A stretch of 51,911 nt of DNA, taken from the NCBI GenBank assembly GCA_004335635.1, contig QAXH01000668.1, positions 536 to 52,446 of the forward strand, given 5' to 3'. This DNA is from Chloromonas sp. AAM2. Lineage: Eukaryota; Chlorophyta; Chlorophyceae; Chlamydomonadales; Chlamydomonadaceae. Shown one piece after another: positions 46,517 through 51,911 of this stretch. The position numbers and the translations under genes were made by a program. Positions within the stretch are counted from its first letter, which is position 1; each line of letters opens with the position of its first letter. The notes under the pieces were generated by a model. That model did no database searches and was not told where the DNA came from. It saw only the letters and a list, made by a program, of their open reading frames with translations.

Positions 46517-46970
46517 ATCAATCGCACTCATCGCCCAGCAACAGTCACATTTTCGTCTCGTTTTGCTCGCGGACCTCTTCTATTTGAAAATGCAGACGAT
46601 CCGCACTGGTTGCGTGTGCAGCGACCTACCCCCCGGCTATGTGTCGCTCACAGTGGCAACTTTGCCATGCCTGGTGCTTGAGGTAAAGTCGAGCTTGTTG
46701 AGAACCTCCTGCAGGCTAAAGAGAAGTCTGGCAAGACCATCACTGAGATAGCCAAGGAGATGGGCCTAACGAACCTTTATGTCGCACAGCTCTTCACCAA
46801 CCAGGTGGGCAATCACTCCTGCTGTGCATCTTGTCAATCAGCCCAGTCAATGCCCAGCACAGTGATTGACCCAGTCAACGTGGCCCGTTTCGATTGCTGA
46901 ATACAACTGGCATCTGTGAGTGTCGCTGGCATGGCACATGATACAGCCTTCACAAGCCCAGCTCTTAGAT
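46517..46970 (+). pseudogene. Dead partial copy of cyanase (5' region, exon 1, part of intron 1)
   Basis: Strong DNA similarity to about 42170-42680. The copy keeps the exon-1 donor region (ACCAACCAGGTGGGCAA) and intron sequence up to CACAGCCTTCACAAG, so it came from a DNA-level duplication rather than from mRNA. It is broken: the cyanase start is followed by TGA (MPGA-stop), the transit-peptide region has a deletion, and exons 2-6 are absent. Confidence 0.93.
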
Positions 46971-46974
46971 TTGC

Positions 46975-47046
46975 CATCCCTTTTGCACAGTGGCACCTAT
47001 TAAACATTGCCACCCTTTTGCACAGTGGCACCTATCAAACATTGCC
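46975..47046. repeat. 35/36-bp tandem duplication
   Basis: Two adjacent copies of a unit containing TTTTGCACAGTGGCACCTAT, differing by one indel and one substitution. Confidence 0.9.
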
Positions 47047-47410
47047 TTGTTGTGAGCTGCCACCGCCTCCACACAGACCCAAATGCTCAGGGCGTGTAGC
47101 CATGAGATATATTGCGTCATACCGCACCGAATGTGGGACACACAACGATTTGCACTTGCAAGCGTTACCGCTGGTTAGTTGCAAGTATTGTAAAATTGAG
47201 CACTGTTGAAGAGTTGGCTGGGAGACGGGCCGGACTTTGCGACATTGCAGACGTGAGTTGGCTTGGACTGCTGGCGTAGTGATGGCCTGGCCGTTGCCGT
47301 TGATTTTGCCATCGATGTGTAACAAGTTCTGCAGTTATTCTGCTAGTTATAACGTAAACAAAGTATATATATTATATGGCATGCCATCCCACTGCTGCTC
47401 TCCATGCTCA

Positions 47411-47477
47411 ATGCCTTGTTGGCACATCGGTATCCATGTCCGGAAGATGAATCTCGCAGCACGCTCATCGACTTGTA
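47411..47477 (-). pseudogene. Fragment resembling the kinase-like gene's last exon
   Basis: About 67 bp align with 26512-26578 in the same orientation, starting with the identical ATGCCTTGTTGGCACA and ending with ACTTGTA. Similarity is roughly three quarters with at least one indel. In the intact gene this encodes the segment around CCKIHHPDMYRCANKAW. Confidence 0.6.
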
Positions 47478-47785
47478 CCCACTCCACGTGTATCAGAATC
47501 ATACAAGCAATGCCGTGTGACCCCAGCGGTGTTGCTGCACGAGTTGCTCGGTGTATACACGACATGCAAGTGCAGCGGAGCAAGCCTGTGCTCCCGGAAG
47601 CGGAGAAACGCATGAACCTTGAAGCCCAGAGGGTCGACCAAGAAGGCAACAGAGAGGGATTTCAACGTGCACCTGCGGTGTGGCCTTGCTTGTTGAGCTC
47701 AAGCAGACCTGCTGATCAGGTTGTCAAGTACGTGAGGGCATGGGTTGATGGCGGCAAGCGCTTGGTGTGGTTTGATCAGCTTGGG

Positions 47786-47852
47786 GTGAGCTTGGGGATT
47801 GGCTTTGGATGAGGCTTTGGATGGGGCTTTGAATGGAGCTTTGGATGAGGTG
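47786..47852. repeat. Degenerate GGCTTTGGATGA tandem array
   Basis: About five 11-13 bp units of GCTTTGGATGAG type follow one another; non-coding. Confidence 0.75.
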
Positions 47853-48810
47853 ACAGTAAATGGTACCTTCAGCTGCAACAAACGCACACGTGCTGCGTCA
47901 TGGCGCACCGCTAGTCAGACACTCTAACTGGCTGTAACAGGGCTCAAACCAGGCTACCAGATACGCATTGTCTCTTTGTAAAGGATATACGGATCAAGTC
48001 CGCTGTCCTGCAACAGTTGGTACAGCGACAAGAGATTTTTTTGGGAGTGACCCCCTCGCAGCACATTCAACCCCTGGCCTCACGCTTAGCTCAGATCCAG
48101 GGGCCGCACTCTGTACTGCGCCACCCAAGGATGTGCTAATTGCTTATGACCTTGCCCTCTGAATGGCAGAATACGTTGTGCATGGATACTGACATCACTG
48201 TAGTGCATATGACACGTAGCTCGTGTACATTGCACACATCAACGTGCGCAGCAGCTACCAGCAGCCTCACTCCAGCTTCAACACCTTCCACCACTCGCGA
48301 CAAACAAACGTTGCAACAGCTACACCAGGGTGCGCAACAAGCCTCTACCTCAGAAAGCTTGAACTCTAATCTATCGTACGTTTTCTCCTGCTGACAGCAA
48401 ACCTTGCCAAATACGGGCACTCCCAACGAGCAAGCAGCTCCAGCAACATGCACTACTGACTGTGCACTGGTGATGCAGATCTGTCACCGTCCTACTCAGC
48501 GTCTTAACTGTGAGCTTGGCTCAACTCTGGCATTGTCAATGTTCAGCGAGCCTCCTGTCACCCAGGAGGACCCGTGCCAGTGCCAAAAGACCAAATGTCT
48601 CTGGCAACCTTCAGTGAAATTAGTGACCTGCTGGCTATTGTGTGGAAAATTACGTATGCAGGCAACGCGCAGCTGCTATGCATGTTCACATGATGAGAAG
48701 GCTATTGCTAGATTGAGTTTCCACTAATTTCCCACCTACATTGGCCACCCACACATTGCTTGCATGACTTCAAGTCACCGTCGTGCCTGACGTCATGACT
48801 CGCTACTGAC

Positions 48811-51800
48811 TCACAACTCGTCCTCTTCCTGCTCTGAGGCAGGCTGCTGCTGCTCTGTTCCGCCGTAGAAGTAAAAGTCAGGTTCCTGGTCCTCACTGAG
48901 GGCGTACTGGTTGTTGCCGGCACCAGCGGGCGTGTCGGTGTTGTACAACGCACCACCTGCACACAACACATGGAATAACACGACTGGATGAGCATGACAA
49001 ATGCAGCATTTGCCTGCGCAAGCGATTGCTCTTCTCAGCACGTTGCTTTTTGGGTACACAATCTGCTGCAAACAGGTCGCATGACAAGCGGCCCAAGCTC
49101 TTGCTGCCTTCTTTGCAGCATCTGTCGCCATACGACAAGTTGCCACTATGCCTAGCCAAATGCAGAGCCACTGCAGCACATGCTAGCATCCTGATCGCAT
49201 TAAAGCCCAGATACATCCAAATCCCTTAATTGCTTAATCTGTAGTAGCTGGCTACGCTAAAAACACACTGAGCAGCCTCTCGTCCCCTCCATCCCTCAAC
49301 ACGCCTCGCTCACCTCCATCCACCAACATGTCGTCCTCATCCCGTTCCCCATCATCATAGTCCGGTCCATAGTCTGGGTCTCCGTCTCCGTCGTCGCTCT
49401 GCTGCCGCTCCCACTCCTTGGACAGGTTGCTCTGCCGCACCTTGCGCGCCTTGTGAGACCGCGCCTTGCTCAGCTTGTCGCGGTCCCGCCCGCCCCGGCC
49501 CTGGGACGCGCGGGCGAAGGCGGACCGCACAGCCCCTGAGGCAACCTTCATGGCTTCAATGCGAGCGGCCCGGTCACTGGGTATATCACTGCGGCTAGCC
49601 TGCACGTACACCGCGGACACCAGACGGCGCAGTGACATACTGCATGTGTGTGGACTGCAGCCGGAACACAGACTTGCGGAATGTAGTTGTGTCGGGTGAC
49701 ACGGTGAACGTGTGTGAACTGCAGCCGGCACGAAACACTGGAGGCACGTTTCCTCTGCACCAGCCCAGCGTGTGTCGTCAAACATTTTCATGAGATTGTG
49801 AGGCAAAACCAGAGCAATCAAAACAAGGCAGGGCCTGGCAAAGTCTAGGCCAGGCAGTCCATAGACAGCATGGGCACTGACCTGTCCCCGTGGTCCCCCG
49901 ACACTGCCCTTGAGCAGCGCAATCAGCTGACTGAGGGGCATTGGCGGCGGAGGCACCAGTGTGCCCTGTGACGCGGCCTCCTCCACGTCCGCTCGCAACT
50001 GATCCACGTCACCAGCGAGATCCAAATCACGTGGCGGCGCTGTCAGCAGGTGGAGGGGAAGCAGCGGGAAGAGCAAGACATGGCGAGGCTTGCCAGAAGG
50101 AGTGATGCTTTGCCCGCATGCCAAGGCCACACCGCCGTACGCTGTGCTGAAGGCTGGTGCATGCGGCACCATGGCTGTGGTTTCAGGGCTGGCGTTGTCG
50201 CTAGGGCGCAGCAGCGGCCCTGGTCGCATGATGTATTTGTACCCAAGCAAGCGATCACGCCCGCACTTGCTGGCTTGTTTGTAGTACAAGGCAGCGTCTA
50301 GGGCTTGGAGGCGGAGGGTGATGGCTGAGTAGGTGGGCGGGAGCCAGGACAGCGGCTCTGCTATGGCAGAGACATGCCCTTCAGCCGCTTCTGCACTCGC
50401 TCCTTCTGCTTCCTGCTGCTGTCGCATGGGGCTGCTCCACGCTGCCTTGTGAATGTTGGGGTTGCGTTGGTAGGCGGCGGAGAGGTAGGCGGGTATGATG
50501 GCCGATTCGAGCTGCCCCAAACAGCGCCTGAGTGTCGCAGGAGTGGGTGCGTCGGCCACGTGCTGCAACCACACGTCCCTATCAAAGCTAGCGAGCATGG
50601 AGGAGGGCGGGAGGGCGGCAAGGACACATGCCATGTCCTGCTTGAGTTTGTGCACGCGAGGCCTGTCTGTGGTGGAAGTGGAAGGAGGGAGGTGAGATTC
50701 CTGAGAGTTGAGAGCGATGGAGGCCAAGGGTCGGAGGTATTCCAGCACTTTGGACCATCTGGCTGCAAGGACGTCGTGGGGTGGGTGAGAGTGTGGTTGG
50801 ACAGCCAGCTGACTAGAGGGCATAGCCGCTCGAATGCAGCCGGAGTAGTGAAGCAGACTAGAGGATAGCATGCCCTGCGGATGGGCAAGGGCGTTGCCAG
50901 CAAATGATAACGACATGTAGGCAGGCACAGTGAAACAGAGAACAAAAACTAGTCAATCCTCAAAAGGTCCTGCTCGCACGGCCATTCACCCACTGCCAAA
51001 TCCAATTCAATCGTTGTGACAGGAAAAAAGACATAGAGAACAGGATTGTGCATGGTTGAAAGGAATGCTGACAGATCTGACCAAAAGGAATGCAGCGCTG
51101 AAACCAGACCAGGTGCTGCACCACAGCGACTTCGTCAGCCTCTCCGTTCTCCTGTCTCACTCACTTCTCTGACTCCCTTGGGCTCCAAGACCTTGGTCAA
51201 CTGTTCCAACTGGGTGGGCTGCTGTATCAACCGCCAACTGCAGACAGCAAAGCATCACCACAGCAACGGTCACATCCATGAGGATTGCATGCGTGTGGCA
51301 TCAATCACGTTGGCAGTTGTCATGTTGGCAGAACAAAAGCACAAGAGCACAACCATCATACGAAGACAGCATGCACTGACACAAGTAAGACCAAAACGAC
51401 AACAACACAAGATTGGGCTCGAAACAGCTCTGCAGAGGTCTGGCTACTGCCACTAACGAAATGCCATGTTCCCCGGTCTGCGCTGCATCCTAGGCTGCTG
51501 TCCATAGCCTTTCCTTGTGGATAGTTAACGAGACACTTGGCTGAAGGACTGGTATGCCTTGTTTTGCCTCGCTGCCCCGCCCACCTGGCTCCGTCCCCCG
51601 ACTCCACGTACACCCTCCCTGCGTCGGGGTCGCCTGACATCTGCGGAGCCGTGCTGCCGTCCTGCAGCGAGTCGGGCACTGCCGAGGTCCCATTGGACGT
51701 CACCACTGCACTGACCCGCCAGTACCGGTTGTGCCGCCGGTCCAGGCCCAAAGGCTCCCAGCGAATGGACTTCTCCTCCTCCACCTGAACCAACATGTGC

Positions 51801-51911
51801 ATGGTTCCACACTCATGCTCACGGACAAGGTGCAGATGGTCCCAGTACCTAAGTAGACACACGAGCTACGTACAAGGCCAGATACAACAGGGTACCTCGG
51901 CGCATCAAATG
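48811..51911 (-). CDS. RINGLET/WSD-type chromatin protein, C-terminal part
   Basis: The gene enters from the right edge. Visible exons: from the edge or about 51850 down to about 51590 (WHIM2 motif RWEPLGLDRRHNRYWRV, then GRVYVESGDGARW), 51237-51165 (WRLIQQPTQLEQLTKVLEPKGVRE), 50874-49882 (long helical WHIM3/WSD-like part with DVWLQHV and WLPPTYSAITLRLQALDAALYY), 49599-49314 (basic RARSHKARKVRQ-type region then Asp-rich GDGDPDYGPDYDDGE) and 48956-48811 (acidic tail ending EQEEDEL). WHIM2/WSD motifs occur in partners of ISWI remodelers, where they help set nucleosome spacing; plant RLT proteins have DDT, HARE-HTH, then this part. The DDT half should lie beyond the right edge unless the fragment at 45-46 kb is its displaced half. 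Splice phases between the first three exons were not fully resolved. Confidence 0.75.

Larger units (their letters stand above)
46971..48810. other. Relic-rich intergenic region
   Basis: No intact gene recognised. It contains a 35/36-bp tandem duplication (46975-47046), a scrap similar to the kinase-like last exon (47411-47477) and a degenerate GGCTTTGGATGA array (47786-47852). The open frame 47237-47812 crosses these repeats and has no protein-like features. Confidence 0.5.

Noticed and set aside
47237..47812. 191-residue plus-strand open frame
   Set aside because: It crosses a scrap of another gene's exon in antisense and a simple-sequence array; no domain signature.

Overview
The window looks like nuclear DNA of a green alga (Chlorophyta). 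The genes are densely split by short GT-AG introns. They include families typical of the plant lineage (a DA1-like UIM/LIM peptidase, RINGLET-type DDT/WHIM chromatin proteins, a proline-rich wall glycoprotein) beside a large Sfi1-type centrin-binding protein, which points to a lineage with centrioles or basal bodies. I cannot name the species. All exon models were joined by hand from splice-site signals and frame continuity; nothing was aligned to RNA or to a database.

Layout, left to right: the 5' part of a secreted hydroxyproline-rich glycoprotein (-, runs off the left edge); an Aurora-type mitotic kinase (-); head-to-head with it, an 18-exon Sfi1-like centrin-binding protein (+); a PP2C phosphatase (+); a gene-poor stretch of about 3.3 kb; a Sec14/CRAL-TRIO lipid-transfer protein (-); a secreted atypical-kinase-like protein (-); ribonuclease H2 subunit B (-); an EF-hand protein (+); a DA1-like UIM-LIM-peptidase (-); cyanate hydratase (+); then a region of relics holding a damaged RINGLET-type DDT fragment (-), a dead copy of cyanase exon 1 (+) and a scrap resembling the last exon of the kinase-like gene; and finally the C-terminal half of a RINGLET/WSD chromatin protein (-, runs off the right edge).

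Functional links: the Aurora kinase and the Sfi1-like protein both belong to mitosis and spindle-pole or basal-body biology, and their start codons are only 317 bp apart. Three further gene pairs or single genes serve general housekeeping (signalling, lipid transfer, ribonucleotide removal from DNA, cyanate breakdown). Non-coding structure includes a 68-bp inverted repeat, a pair of nearly identical 100-bp intronic repeats, at least six copies of a short dispersed motif with a T/A-rich tail, a pentanucleotide microsatellite running straight into a splice acceptor, and two or three likely GC-AG introns.
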